Positions 18,811 to 27,665 of a stretch of DNA of 64,000 nucleotides are shown one piece after another (the first letter of the stretch is position 1; each line of letters starts with the position of its first letter). The stretch is from UBA4802 sp964509195. GTDB taxonomy: Bacteria > Spirochaetota > UBA4802 > UB4802. The stretch is taken from the NCBI GenBank assembly GCA_964509195.1, contig CAZDWJ010000014.1:1-64000 (forward strand). Reading direction: 5' to 3'. The notes below the pieces were generated by a model. That model saw nothing but the letters and a program-made list of their open reading frames with translations, was not told where the DNA came from and did not search any database. A program made the position numbers and the translations under genes.

Positions 18811-19770
18811 ATGAAAGAACATTCTGTAAAAAAGCCATACCTTTCAATCGTATTGCCTGTTTATAATGAGGAAGAGAATATAATGCCTCAATACCAGCAT
18901 ATCGTTGATGCGATGAAAAAAACAAAATATTCCTATGAGATAGTTTTTGTGGATGATGGCAGTTCTGATAATTCATTCAGGTTGCTTGAACAAATTGCAA
19001 AAAAAGATAAACGTGTGCATGTGGTACAGTTCAGACGCAATTTTGGGCAGACAGCAGCAATGGCTGCAGGCATTGATTATTCAAAAGGTGATATTATTAT
19101 CTTTATGGATTCTGATTTGCAGAATGATGCCAATGACATTCCTTTGCTGGTGCAGAAGATTGAAGAAGGCTATGATGTGGTCAGTGGCTGGCGCAAAAAC
19201 CGACAGGATAAGCTGTTAACCCGCAAAATACCTTCACAGATTGCCAACTGGCTCATTGCAAAAGTAACCGGCGTATATCTGCATGATCTGGGATGCTCAT
19301 TGAAAGCATACCGAGGCGAGATAATCCGCCAGGTAAATTTATATGGCGAGATGCACCGGTTTATTCCAGTTCATGCATCATGGATTGGCGCTTCTATTGT
19401 AGAGGTGCCTGTACAGCATCACCCCCGCAAATTTGGCAAATCAAAATATGGCATAAAACGCACCTTTAAGGTTTTAATTGACTTAGCTACAGTTAAGTTT
19501 ATGGGTTCGTATTCAACAAAGCCCAATTATATTTTTGGTGGCATTGGATTGATTTTACTTCTATTAAGTTCCTTTAGTGGGCTTACTGTTATTGCCATGA
19601 AATTATTTTTACATCATTCAATGATTAGAAATCCACTGCTACTTTTAACGGTTATGCTAATTATACTGGGAATAATGTTTATATTGCTTGGCATATTAGC
19701 AGAGATTATGATAAGAGTATACCATGAATCACAGAAATTGCCACCCTATCGTGTAAAGCGATATATATAA
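18811..19770 (+). CDS. Family 2 glycosyltransferase with C-terminal membrane anchor
   Basis: The 319-residue protein resembles dolichyl/undecaprenyl-phosphate sugar transferases (DPM1/ArnC/GtrB type). The GT-A motifs are LPVYNEEEN (residues 12-20), VDDGSSDNS (48-56), MDSDLQ and GWRKNRQD. Two hydrophobic helices (about 243-265 and 276-300) anchor it in the membrane. Family members move a sugar from a nucleotide donor onto the lipid carrier at the cytoplasmic face. The gene is alone on its strand and ends in a shared terminator with groL. The sugar cannot be predicted. Confidence 0.88.
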   Translation: MKEHSVKKPYLSIVLPVYNEEENIMPQYQHIVDAMKKTKYSYEIVFVDDGSSDNSFRLLEQIAKKDKRVHVVQFRRNFGQTAAMAAGIDYSKGDIIIFMDSDLQNDANDIPLLVQKIEEGYDVVSGWRKNRQDKLLTRKIPSQIANWLIAKVTGVYLHDLGCSLKAYRGEIIRQVNLYGEMHRFIPVHASWIGASIVEVPVQHHPRKFGKSKYGIKRTFKVLIDLATVKFMGSYSTKPNYIFGGIGLILLLLSSFSGLTVIAMKLFLHHSMIRNPLLLLTVMLIILGIMFILLGILAEIMIRVYHESQKLPPYRVKRYI

Positions 19771-19772
19771 AT

Positions 19773-19802
19773 AAAAACGGCGGGCTAAAACCCGCCGTTT
19801 TT
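19773..19802. terminator. Bidirectional intrinsic terminator
   Basis: AAAAACGGCGGG and CCCGCCGTTTTT form a 12-bp GC-rich stem with a 6-nt loop and T-runs on both sides. It lies between the convergent glycosyltransferase and groL genes. Confidence 0.95.
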
Positions 19803-19808
19803 ATTTTA

Positions 19809-21437
19809 TCAGTACATTCCTCCTGGAGGCATTCCACCAGGCATTCCTGCTTTTTCTTCTTCCTTCTTTTCAGTAACAAGCACTTCAGTTGTTGCAAGCA
19901 TACCCGCAACAGATGCTGCATTCTGCAATGCTGAACGGACAACCTTTGCAGGGTCAATTATACCGGCTTTCATGAGGTCTTCCCACTCCATTGTTGCAGC
20001 ATTAAATCCAATACCTTGCTTTTCCTGCTTTGCCTTTTCTACAATAACAGATCCTTCAACGCCAGCATTGAATGCAATCATCTTCATTGGCTCTTCCATT
20101 GCCTTAACAACAATGCGTGCACCTATCTTTTCATCGCCTTCCAGTTTCTTCTCTAACTCGGCAACAGCCTTCTGGGCATACAGAAGTGTCAAACCGCCAC
20201 CAGGTACAATACCTTCTTCAACTGCAGCGCGGGTAGCTGACAATGCATCCTCAACGCGGGCTTTCTTTTCTTTCAGTTCAACTTCGGTTGCTGCACCAAC
20301 GTTGATTACTGCAACACCACCTGCTAATTTGGCCAATCGCTCCTGTAATTTTTCGCGGTCATAATCTGAAGTAGTTTCTTCAATCTGTTTCTTGATAACT
20401 TTAATACGCGCCTGCACATCAGCCTGGCTGCCAGCACCTTCAATTATTGTTGTGTTTTCTTTATCAACGATTACCTTCTTTGCGCGGCCAAGCATGTCAA
20501 GTGTTGCATTTTCCAGTTTAAGACCAAGATCTTCTGATATCACCTGCCCCTTGGTAAGGATTGCGATATCCTCAAGCATTGCTTTTCTTCTATCACCAAA
20601 ACCTGGAGCTTTAACAGCAACGCACTGGATAACTTTCCGCAATGTATTCACAACGATGGTAGCAAGTGCTTCGCCTTCAACGTCTTCAGCAATAATGAGC
20701 AATGGCCTTCCTGCCTGCGCAACCTTTTCAAGGACTGGAAGCAGGTCTTTCATTGTGGATATCTTCTTTTCATTGATGAGGATAAATGCATCCTCAAGCA
20801 CTGCTTCCATATTTTCAGGGTCGGTTACCATGTAGGGTGAAATGTAACCGCGGTCAAACTGCATCCCTTCAACAACTTCAAGGTGAGTTTCAATGGACTT
20901 GGCCTCTTCAACAGTGATAACACCGTCTTTACCTACCTTGTCCATTGCTTCAGCAATCAGTTCGCCAATTTCCATGTCGTTGTTAGCTGAAATAGCTGCA
21001 ACCTGAGCTATCTCTTTCTTGTCCTTAATTTCACGGGCGGTATCGCCAATAAATTTTACTGCTGCATCAACTGCCTTGTCAATTCCGCGCTTTAAGCTCA
21101 TTGGGTTTGCACCGGCAGTGACATTTTTCAATGATTCATGGTAGATAGCAGCAGCTAAAATGGTTGCAGTGGTAGTACCATCACCGGCAACATCATTGGT
21201 CTTTGTGGCAACTTCTTTAACAAGCTGTGCACCCATATTTTCAAATGGGTCTTCCAGTTCAATTTCTTTTGCTACCGTTACACCATCTTTTGTTATTGTT
21301 GGTGAGCCAAATTTCTTGTCTATAACAACGTTTCTGCCACGGGGACCAAGTGTTACCTTTACAGCATCAGCTAACTTTATCACACCCTGATAGATTGATC
21401 GCCGTGCTTCATCATTATACTGTAAAATCTTTGCCAT
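19809..21437 (-). CDS. groL: Chaperonin GroEL
   Basis: The 542-residue chaperonin forms the double ring that folds cytoplasmic proteins with ATP and GroES. Diagnostic stretches include VTLGPRGRNVVIDKKFG, VAGDGTTTATILA with the catalytic Asp, and the C-terminal GGMPPGGMY tail. The start is taken at MAKILQ (21437) since AAGGAAGG precedes it; a GTG three codons earlier lies inside that site. It is the second gene of the groS-groL operon, 32 nt behind groS, and falls under the CIRCE operator upstream of groS. Confidence 0.98.
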   Translation of the reverse strand: MAKILQYNDEARRSIYQGVIKLADAVKVTLGPRGRNVVIDKKFGSPTITKDGVTVAKEIELEDPFENMGAQLVKEVATKTNDVAGDGTTTATILAAAIYHESLKNVTAGANPMSLKRGIDKAVDAAVKFIGDTAREIKDKKEIAQVAAISANNDMEIGELIAEAMDKVGKDGVITVEEAKSIETHLEVVEGMQFDRGYISPYMVTDPENMEAVLEDAFILINEKKISTMKDLLPVLEKVAQAGRPLLIIAEDVEGEALATIVVNTLRKVIQCVAVKAPGFGDRRKAMLEDIAILTKGQVISEDLGLKLENATLDMLGRAKKVIVDKENTTIIEGAGSQADVQARIKVIKKQIEETTSDYDREKLQERLAKLAGGVAVINVGAATEVELKEKKARVEDALSATRAAVEEGIVPGGGLTLLYAQKAVAELEKKLEGDEKIGARIVVKAMEEPMKMIAFNAGVEGSVIVEKAKQEKQGIGFNAATMEWEDLMKAGIIDPAKVVRSALQNAASVAGMLATTEVLVTEKKEEEKAGMPGGMPPGGMY

Positions 21438-21469
21438 GTTCTTCACCTTCCTTTTCTACAATTTTATTT

Positions 21470-21754
21470 TTACTCTAAAATAGCCAGAATATCATTTTCG
21501 CGAACAATCAAATACTCTTTGCCACCATACTTAACCTCCGTGCCGGCATATTTGCCAAACAGCACTGTATCACCAACTTTTACATCTAATGGAACCCATT
21601 TACCATCCTCATAGCGGCCTTTTCCAACAGCCAATACCTTACCCTGCTGTGGTTTTTCCTTTGCCGTATCAGGGATGTAAAGGCTCCCCTGCTTTGGAAG
21701 TTCCTCTTCCATCACTTCAATGAGAACTCGGTCTCCTAATGGTTTTATTCCCAC
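21470..21754 (-). CDS. groS: Co-chaperonin GroES
   Basis: The 94-residue GroES subunit starts MGIKPLGDRVLIEV and has the mobile loop around residues 20-33 (KQGSLYIPDTAKEK) and the C-terminal VRENDILAI. The heptamer caps GroEL. The start codon is GTG with AAGGAGG upstream. The 5' region holds the CIRCE palindrome about 105 nt upstream, so HrcA probably controls the operon. The regulator gene itself is not in the window. Confidence 0.98.
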   Translation of the reverse strand: MGIKPLGDRVLIEVMEEELPKQGSLYIPDTAKEKPQQGKVLAVGKGRYEDGKWVPLDVKVGDTVLFGKYAGTEVKYGGKEYLIVRENDILAILE

Positions 21755-21860
21755 GGTACTCCTCCTTAACCTTGATTTGATTTAATGTGATAATTATAAT
21801 CTAAAAAAACTGAATTACGATTCTTTTTTACTTCAATTTTGCTGAGATAGCTGGAAGTAG

Positions 21861-21910
21861 TATTAATAATTGTTAGCACTCTTTTTATTGAGTGCTAACA
21901 ATTATTAATA
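21861..21910 (-). promoter_or_regulatory. Extended CIRCE operator (HrcA site)
   Basis: The core TTAGCACTC (21873-21881) and GAGTGCTAA (21890-21898) are the exact CIRCE half-sites, but the spacer is 8 nt (TTTTTATT) instead of the canonical 9. The symmetry goes on outwards, so each arm is a perfect 21 nt (21861-21881 and 21890-21910). A possible promoter on the minus strand (TTGTTA, 16 nt, TATATT) partly overlaps it, consistent with repression. Confidence 0.92.
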
Positions 21911-22095
21911 TAGCAAAAAAAATTATTCTAACAATATTTAATACCAGGAATTATTAATAATTATAATGAATTAAAGGAAATTATCTAAAAATATGATATT
22001 AAACCATCGCAAATAAAAAAATATCAAAATTAATTAAAAAAATTCACGATTTATTCCTAAATGAAAATATACAAACATAATATAAAATAGCCTAC

Positions 22096-22119
22096 ACTCC
22101 CGCAGAAGGCGGCGGGAGT
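22096..22119. other. GC-rich hairpin in the groS-moaC spacer
   Basis: ACTCCCGC and GCGGGAGT form an 8-bp stem with an 8-nt loop but no T-run. It may terminate the moaC operon or be a small repeat. The rest of 21911-22188 is AT-rich with no gene that I can see. Confidence 0.5.
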
Positions 22120-22188
22120 ATAAGCTTTAATATTCATAAAATAATTTTAAGTAATTTTTTAGTGAAAATAATTATTTGTATTTCGATG

Positions 22189-22662
22189 TCACTTCTCCAC
22201 TATAAAATCACTTTTTCCGCCACGCTTTTCAACAAGCTTTATATCACCAATAACCATCTTCTTATCTACAGCTTTGCACATATCATAGATAGTAAGTGCT
22301 GCAACGCTCACTGCAGTCAACGCTTCCATTTCCACACCGGTTTTACCATCACACTGAACTACTGCTTCAATAGTGACACAGCAATTATCATCGCTATATC
22401 CTATTTGTATGTCTACATGTGTTATCATAAGCGGATGGCACATGGGAATAAGCTCATGTGTCCGTTTTGCTGCAAGCATGCCGGCTACGCGGGCAACATC
22501 AAAGGGATTTCCTTTAGGGAGCAGTTTTTTTTGTATCTTTTCAATGGTTTCTTTTTGCATGTATACACAGCCAGTTGCGCGGGCAATGCGTGTAGTCACC
22601 TCCTTGCCCCCCACATCAACCATTACTGGTTTACCATCTGTATAATGCGAAAAATCTGACAC
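22189..22662 (-). CDS. moaC: Cyclic pyranopterin monophosphate synthase
   Basis: The 157-residue protein acts after MoaA, turning 3',8-cyclo-GTP into cyclic pyranopterin monophosphate. MoaC signatures are VDVGGKEVTTRIA near residue 15, AAKRTHELIPMCHPL near 64 with the conserved His-Pro-x-Leu, EAVVQCDGKTGVEMEALTA, and the Lys-rich DIKLVEKRGGKSD. It follows pssA by 7 nt at the end of the lysC-ddl-HAD-pssA-moaC run, an unusual position for a cofactor gene. moaA is on the same strand 10 kb away. Confidence 0.96.
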   Translation of the reverse strand: MSDFSHYTDGKPVMVDVGGKEVTTRIARATGCVYMQKETIEKIQKKLLPKGNPFDVARVAGMLAAKRTHELIPMCHPLMITHVDIQIGYSDDNCCVTIEAVVQCDGKTGVEMEALTAVSVAALTIYDMCKAVDKKMVIGDIKLVEKRGGKSDFIVEK

Positions 22663-22669
22663 TAGCTAC

Positions 22670-23383
22670 CTAATATCTGTAATCCTGGATTAACTGGATA
22701 ATAAAACTCAATATTCCCGATAATATATACAGTGCGATAATTGCCAGTATCACCCACTGTTTAAAAATAACTATAAGGCTTACAAATACAATAATAAACA
22801 AAAATAATTTTATACCGGTGATCTTTTCCAAAAGGTAAGACTGTGGCTTGGAATACCGCACGGTAGAAACCATAAGCAGTGCTACCAGTACAAAACTTAT
22901 AATAAATATTATCTTAGGAATATGAATATTTAAAAAGCACAACGGAATAAGTGCTACGATAATGCCTGCAATTGGTGAAGGCAATCCGTCAAATGCATTG
23001 GGAATATGTGTCACATTAAACCGCGCCAGGCGATATGCAGCACATACAGGAAAAATTGCTGCAATAAAGATACCGGCATCAATAGACGTTCCCCATAGTG
23101 TGATGAATGTCCCATTAAGATATCCCTGATATGCCAGAAAGCCAGGTGCAACTCCAAATGTTACACAATCAGCCAGAGAATCCAGTTCTTTTCCCAATTC
23201 GCTCGCCACACCTAACATCCGTGCAACCTGCCCATCAAGGCCATCCAGCAGTGCAGCAGCCAGTATTAAAATACCTGAAATAGTTAAACTATGCGGGAAA
23301 GTGGTACTGGCAAAAATTATTGAAATAAACCCCAAAACTAAGTTGCCCAGGGTAAGTGTATTGGGAATCCACGCAACACTCAT
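22670..23383 (-). CDS. pssA: CDP-diacylglycerol-serine O-phosphatidyltransferase
   Basis: The 237-residue membrane enzyme has about seven helices and belongs to the CDP-alcohol phosphatidyltransferase family. The catalytic pattern D-G-x2-A-R-x8-G-x3-D-x3-D is seen in DGQVARMLGVASELGKELDS and the following Leu-Ala-Asp. The layout and the LGNLVLGFISI start match bacterial type II PssA rather than PgsA. It makes phosphatidylserine, the precursor of phosphatidylethanolamine. No psd gene lies beside it. Confidence 0.88.
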   Translation of the reverse strand: MSVAWIPNTLTLGNLVLGFISIIFASTTFPHSLTISGILILAAALLDGLDGQVARMLGVASELGKELDSLADCVTFGVAPGFLAYQGYLNGTFITLWGTSIDAGIFIAAIFPVCAAYRLARFNVTHIPNAFDGLPSPIAGIIVALIPLCFLNIHIPKIIFIISFVLVALLMVSTVRYSKPQSYLLEKITGIKLFLFIIVFVSLIVIFKQWVILAIIALYILSGILSFIIQLIQDYRY

Positions 23384-23470
23384 ATCGCACCTGCAGTATA
23401 GTATTTTTCAAAATTAAACAATGTTGCTATTATATGATTATTCACCTGCATGTCAATGAAAAAACAACTT

Positions 23471-24151
23471 TCACAAAAGACAGGTAAGGAAGTACGCAAT
23501 AAGTTCATTGTGATCCTGCACAATAACATCAGCCTCTTTAAGAAATGTTGCATCAAGTGTAGTGCTAATAGCAATACAGAATAAACCCGCAGCTTTAGCA
23601 GCTTTTATACCCATGGGCGCATTTTCCACCACAATGACATTTTCAGGATTTATATTCAATTTTTTGACTGCTTCTCTATATGGGTCTGGATGTGGTTTGC
23701 CTTTTTGCACATCATCAACGCTTATCACCACATCTACATGCTGTAAAAGCTTTTCAGGAATTAACTCTTCCACCAGATACCGGAATGAACCGGTTACAAT
23801 GCCAATCTTTTTACCCTTTGATTTTAGTAAAGGAATAATCTTGTGTATTTGAGGGAACACTTCAACCTGATAATGTGAAAACAATTGCAGTTTCTTTTTT
23901 TGCAGACTTTTTAATATGTGTTCGGGCGGCATTGCAAAGCCTTTATCCAGAAAAATATCAGCAATAGACTCCAATCCCGTCATGCCTTCTCGTTTAAAAA
24001 TATCAAGTTTGCTAAGTTGCACACCATGTTCCTTGAATACATCAATCCAGCACTGTGCGTGTGCATGCATGGAATCAACCACAACACCATCCATATCAAA
24101 AAGTACAGCCTCACAGTATTCCACTGTTTTATTTTTCTGGCGATAGCTCAT
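23471..24151 (-). CDS. HAD-family phosphatase (beta-phosphoglucomutase-like)
   Basis: The 226-residue HAD hydrolase has motif I FDMDGVVVDS (about 15-24), motif II GIVTGSF, motif III Lys in KGKPHPDPY, and motif IV VVENAPMGIKAAKAAG. The helical cap between motifs I and II is of the subclass I type found in beta-phosphoglucomutases and GPP/2-deoxyglucose-6-phosphatases. The substrate is unknown. The ATG at 24151 begins inside a copy of the dispersed GCGATAGYT word and so encodes MSYRQK; a TTG at 24169 is possible. The stop of ddl lies immediately upstream. Confidence 0.8.
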   Translation of the reverse strand: MSYRQKNKTVEYCEAVLFDMDGVVVDSMHAHAQCWIDVFKEHGVQLSKLDIFKREGMTGLESIADIFLDKGFAMPPEHILKSLQKKKLQLFSHYQVEVFPQIHKIIPLLKSKGKKIGIVTGSFRYLVEELIPEKLLQHVDVVISVDDVQKGKPHPDPYREAVKKLNINPENVIVVENAPMGIKAAKAAGLFCIAISTTLDATFLKEADVIVQDHNELIAYFLTCLL

Positions 24152-24169
24152 AGTATCAGTCACTGGCAA

Positions 24170-25330
24170 TTATTTCTTCAACGACAGGAAGGCCTTCACC
24201 ATCTTTTTCTTTCCACGGTGACGCCTGAATGCATATGAAATTAACGTATCAATAAGCTTAGTGTATGATACGCCTGAATATTCCCACAGTTTTGGATACA
24301 TACTGATACTGGTAAAACCCGGCAATGTATTGACTTCATTAAAGTATATTGTGCCATCGTGTGTATCTACAAAAAAATCAACCCGTGCCATACCTTCACA
24401 TTCTAACATCTGATACACCGCACACGCATCACTGCGCAACCTTTCTGCTATATCATCAGGGATATGTGCTGGTATAGCTAATTTTGCACCATCTTTATCA
24501 ACATATTTTGCTTCATACGAATAGTACTCATGCTGTGGTATAACCTCTCCTACCACCGAAGCTAGCGGCTTTTCATTTCCCATGACCGAAACTTCAAATT
24601 CACGACAAGTAACAGCTTTCTCCACTATGACCTTTGCATCAAACGTAAACGCTTTTTTTAATGCTTTCTCAATATCCTGAACATCCGTTACCTTCGATAT
24701 GCCAACTGACGATCCTGCATTGGCAGGTTTCACAAACACCGGTAACATCGCCTTAATATTCTGCAACAAATGGCTCTTTTTTAGTGATGACAAGTCACTG
24801 GCACGGACTGTTTCAAAAGGAACTATCGCCACCCCGCTTTTCTGCACTATTCTTTTGGCAATATCCTTATCCATTCCAACAGCAGAGCCCAGCACACCAG
24901 GTCCCACGTATGGTACACCAGCCATTTCTAGTAATCCCTGCAATGTGCCATCCTCACCGTACGTACCGTGTATAAGCGGGAAGATAACATCAACCGTTAC
25001 TGTTTTGCCTGTTTTTTTATTATACAACCGCAAGCTATCATCTGATGCAGACATATCAATAAGCCACTGCCCTGTACTCTTCAATGCAAGCACCTGACCA
25101 AATGCGGGATGTGTTTCAAGAGGGATACCACTTTGTACATGCCAGCGGCCTTCGTGGGTAATGCCAATACACACCACATTATACTTTTTAGCTGCAACTA
25201 CAGCTACTGAAGCTGCAGAACACCGTGAAACGTCATGTTCACCGCTTTTTCCACCATAAATAATGCCAAGCGATAGCTTCTTGCCTTTAGCATTTTTCAC
25301 AGGACTATCGCCACTATACTGTTTACTCAT
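24170..25330 (-). CDS. ddl: D-alanine-D-alanine ligase
   Basis: This 386-residue ATP-grasp enzyme joins two D-Ala residues for the peptidoglycan stem. Family landmarks are GIIYGGKSGEHDVS near residue 24, FPLIHGTYGEDGTLQG, GMDKDIAKRI, VFVKPANAGSSVGISKV, and the metal-binding FNEVNTLPGFTSISMYP. The YxG specificity pattern and length fit a genuine Ddl. The ATG at 25330 overlaps the lysC stop by 8 nt (AATGAGTAA), indicating coupling. Two other ligases of this fold at 43567 and 44695 are diverged and serve another purpose. Confidence 0.94.
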   Translation of the reverse strand: MSKQYSGDSPVKNAKGKKLSLGIIYGGKSGEHDVSRCSAASVAVVAAKKYNVVCIGITHEGRWHVQSGIPLETHPAFGQVLALKSTGQWLIDMSASDDSLRLYNKKTGKTVTVDVIFPLIHGTYGEDGTLQGLLEMAGVPYVGPGVLGSAVGMDKDIAKRIVQKSGVAIVPFETVRASDLSSLKKSHLLQNIKAMLPVFVKPANAGSSVGISKVTDVQDIEKALKKAFTFDAKVIVEKAVTCREFEVSVMGNEKPLASVVGEVIPQHEYYSYEAKYVDKDGAKLAIPAHIPDDIAERLRSDACAVYQMLECEGMARVDFFVDTHDGTIYFNEVNTLPGFTSISMYPKLWEYSGVSYTKLIDTLISYAFRRHRGKKKMVKAFLSLKK

Positions 25331-26540
25331 TGGTTTCAATAAATTCCTTATGAATAGCCTTTACTGCAAGTTCACTGTACATTGCATCAATAACGCATGA
25401 AATACCAATCTCAGATGTTGAAATCATCTCAATGTTGATGTTGTGCTTTGAAAGCACATCAAACATTCTTCCTGCTACACCCCACGAAGAAAGCATACCA
25501 ACACCAACTGCGGAAACAATAGCAATGTTTTCCTTATATTCAATACTGGATGCACCAAGTTTATCTTTCAAAGATTCACATATCTTCAATGCTTTATCCA
25601 AGTCATTTTTCAGCACTGTAAATGATATGGAAGCCTTACCATCCTTACCTGTTGACTGCACTATCATATTCACATACACTTTCTGCTTCCCTAACTCACC
25701 AAACAGCATGGAAGCCACACCCGGCCTGTCGGGTATATCGCGTATGGTGATCTTTGCTTCATCATCTTTTGATGTGACACCGCTAATTACAAATTTTTCC
25801 ATCATCTCCTCCCGTGGCATTACTATTGTTCCTTCGTTATCGTTAAAGCTTGATCTGACATGTATGCGTATATTGTACTTCTTGGCAAATTCAACCGAAC
25901 GTGAATGCAAAACACCTGCGCCTAACCGTGCAAGCTCAAGCATTTCCTCATAGCTTATCTCTTTGAGCTTTTTGGTTGTGGGCACAACGCGTGGGTCAGC
26001 AGTAAAAACGCCATCAACGTCGGTGTAAATTTCACAATCGCGCGTCCCAAGAACCGTTGCAAGCGCAACTGCTGATGTATCCGAACCCCCACGCCCCAGT
26101 GTAGTAATATTTTCATCCTCATCTATCCCCTGAAATCCTGCAACAATGACTACCTTGTTTTCTTCCAGGGATTTTTTTATCCTGTCAGTTGCAATACTCT
26201 GTATGCGTGCATTGGAAAAATTTCCATCAGTAAGCACTTTTACCTGTGAACCAGTATACGATATTGCATCAATGCCAATTTCATGCAGCGCCATGGCAAG
26301 CAGGGCAATGGAAACCTGTTCGCCGGTTGAAAGCAACATATCCATTTCACGCTTGTCGGGATTTTTTGTAATCTGTTTAGCAATATCAATAAGCTGATCA
26401 GTAGTTTTGCCCATAGCCGAAACTACAACCACCACTGAATAGCCGTTTTCCACATACCGCTTTATACGTGCAGCTACCGCTTTAATACGTTCCACCGTCC
26501 CAACCGAGGTTCCACCATATTTCTGTACAATAAGCTTCAT
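25323..26540 (-). CDS. lysC: Aspartate kinase
   Basis: This 405-residue kinase phosphorylates aspartate in the lysine/threonine/methionine pathway. The N-terminus begins MKLIVQKYGGTSVG; substrate motifs LLSTGEQVSIALLA and TLGRGGSDTSAVALA follow, with two C-terminal ACT domains (about 265-405) for feedback control. It is a monofunctional enzyme with no homoserine dehydrogenase part. The start at 26540 is preferred to 26612 because the extra 24 residues are not part of the family. First gene of the minus-strand run to moaC. Its product feeds DapL and so supports both lysine and peptidoglycan. Confidence 0.95.
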   Translation of the reverse strand: MKLIVQKYGGTSVGTVERIKAVAARIKRYVENGYSVVVVVSAMGKTTDQLIDIAKQITKNPDKREMDMLLSTGEQVSIALLAMALHEIGIDAISYTGSQVKVLTDGNFSNARIQSIATDRIKKSLEENKVVIVAGFQGIDEDENITTLGRGGSDTSAVALATVLGTRDCEIYTDVDGVFTADPRVVPTTKKLKEISYEEMLELARLGAGVLHSRSVEFAKKYNIRIHVRSSFNDNEGTIVMPREEMMEKFVISGVTSKDDEAKITIRDIPDRPGVASMLFGELGKQKVYVNMIVQSTGKDGKASISFTVLKNDLDKALKICESLKDKLGASSIEYKENIAIVSAVGVGMLSSWGVAGRMFDVLSKHNINIEMISTSEIGISCVIDAMYSELAVKAIHKEFIETNE

Positions 26541-26717
26541 ATTCTTCAAACCTTTCCACACAATAAGTTTTCTGTACAGTGCGCTATATAAAGAGTGGCT
26601 GTACAATTGCAACTAAAATTATGTAAATTATTTTAAATTATCATAAAATTTCATGTGCGATAGTTACCAAAAATAAGTCAAACTCTAATTAAACCCACCC
26701 CAACCGTGGAGAACAAT

Positions 26718-27593
26718 ATGAAAATCGATTCATCATTTGTGGGCACCCCGCTTAAGGATTACACCACGACAGTCACATGGCGCGCAACAATGAATTATGC
26801 TGCAGCTATAAACGACGCTAATCCCCTCTACTTTGACGATGAGGGTGGTAAAAATGTTATTGCGCCACCTATGTTTGCCGTAGCGCTGACATGGCCAATT
26901 TCAGAGCGTATCTGGGAATATATTGATAATAAGAGCTTCCCTGTTGATATCTTAAAGACACAGGTTCATTACACCGAGCACCTTCTTTTCCACAGGCCAG
27001 TACGACCTGGTGATATGCTTATAATAAAGGGACGTATTGCAGCCATAATGCCGCACCGTGCGGGTACGGTGGTTGTTGTCCGCTTTGACGCAATTGACCA
27101 TGAAGGTAAGAGCGTCTTCACTGAGCACATTGGTGGTATGATGCGCAGCGTGGAATGTGTTGGCAAATCACGTGGGGAGGAAGATCTGCCCTTACTTCCA
27201 CCAGTCAGCGCAAACGTAAGTGCACAATGGGATAAAGTTATACATATTGATCGTATGCGACCATTTGTGTATGATGGCTGCACTAATATACACTTTCCAA
27301 TCCACACTTCTATTGGCTTTGCCCGTATGGTGGGTCTGCCTGACATCATACTCCAGGGCACAGCAACGCTTGCATTTGCTGCACGCGAACTTACTGATAA
27401 CGAGGCTGATGGAGATCCACAACGTTTGAAAGAGCTCTCATGCAGGTTTACGGGTATGGTGATAACACCAGGCGATATCAGGATACTTCTTATGGAGCGG
27501 CAAAAACGCGACAGAGGTGTCGATCTTTTCTTTGAAGTCCACGGCAAAGAAGGGCGCGTTATATCAAATGGCTATGCGCGCATAAGTAGCTAA
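26718..27593 (+). CDS. MaoC-like double hot-dog dehydratase/thioesterase-fold protein
   Basis: The 291-residue protein has two hot-dog domains: an N-terminal FAS1-dehydratase-like part (about 5-140, with YAAAINDANPLYFDDE and RPGDMLIIKG) and a C-terminal MaoC part (about 160-285). The latter holds DGCTNIHFPIHTSIGFARMVGLPDIILQG, corresponding to the hydratase-2 motif with Asp/His replaced or shifted (Asp-x4-Ile-His). It probably hydrates or dehydrates an acyl-CoA; the substrate is unknown. GGAG at 26709-26712 sits 5 nt before the ATG at 26718. The next gene is a TetR regulator 72 nt downstream, a common pairing for acyl-CoA genes. Confidence 0.78.
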   Translation: MKIDSSFVGTPLKDYTTTVTWRATMNYAAAINDANPLYFDDEGGKNVIAPPMFAVALTWPISERIWEYIDNKSFPVDILKTQVHYTEHLLFHRPVRPGDMLIIKGRIAAIMPHRAGTVVVVRFDAIDHEGKSVFTEHIGGMMRSVECVGKSRGEEDLPLLPPVSANVSAQWDKVIHIDRMRPFVYDGCTNIHFPIHTSIGFARMVGLPDIILQGTATLAFAARELTDNEADGDPQRLKELSCRFTGMVITPGDIRILLMERQKRDRGVDLFFEVHGKEGRVISNGYARISS

Positions 27594-27665
27594 GCTGTGC
27601 AAAAAATCTGGCTATGAGCAAAAAAAATATTGAGATTTCCTCTCAAGTGGAAAAAGTGAGCACCT

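Noticed and set aside
19972..20835. Long plus-strand frames (130 and 147 codons) inside groL
   Set aside because: They are antisense shadows of groL, rich in Ser/Thr and Pro as expected from a complementary frame, and lack a ribosome binding site.
26969..27547. 192-codon minus-strand frame over the MaoC gene
   Set aside because: Arg/Ser/Pro-rich composition and complete overlap with a clear double hot-dog gene mark it as a shadow.
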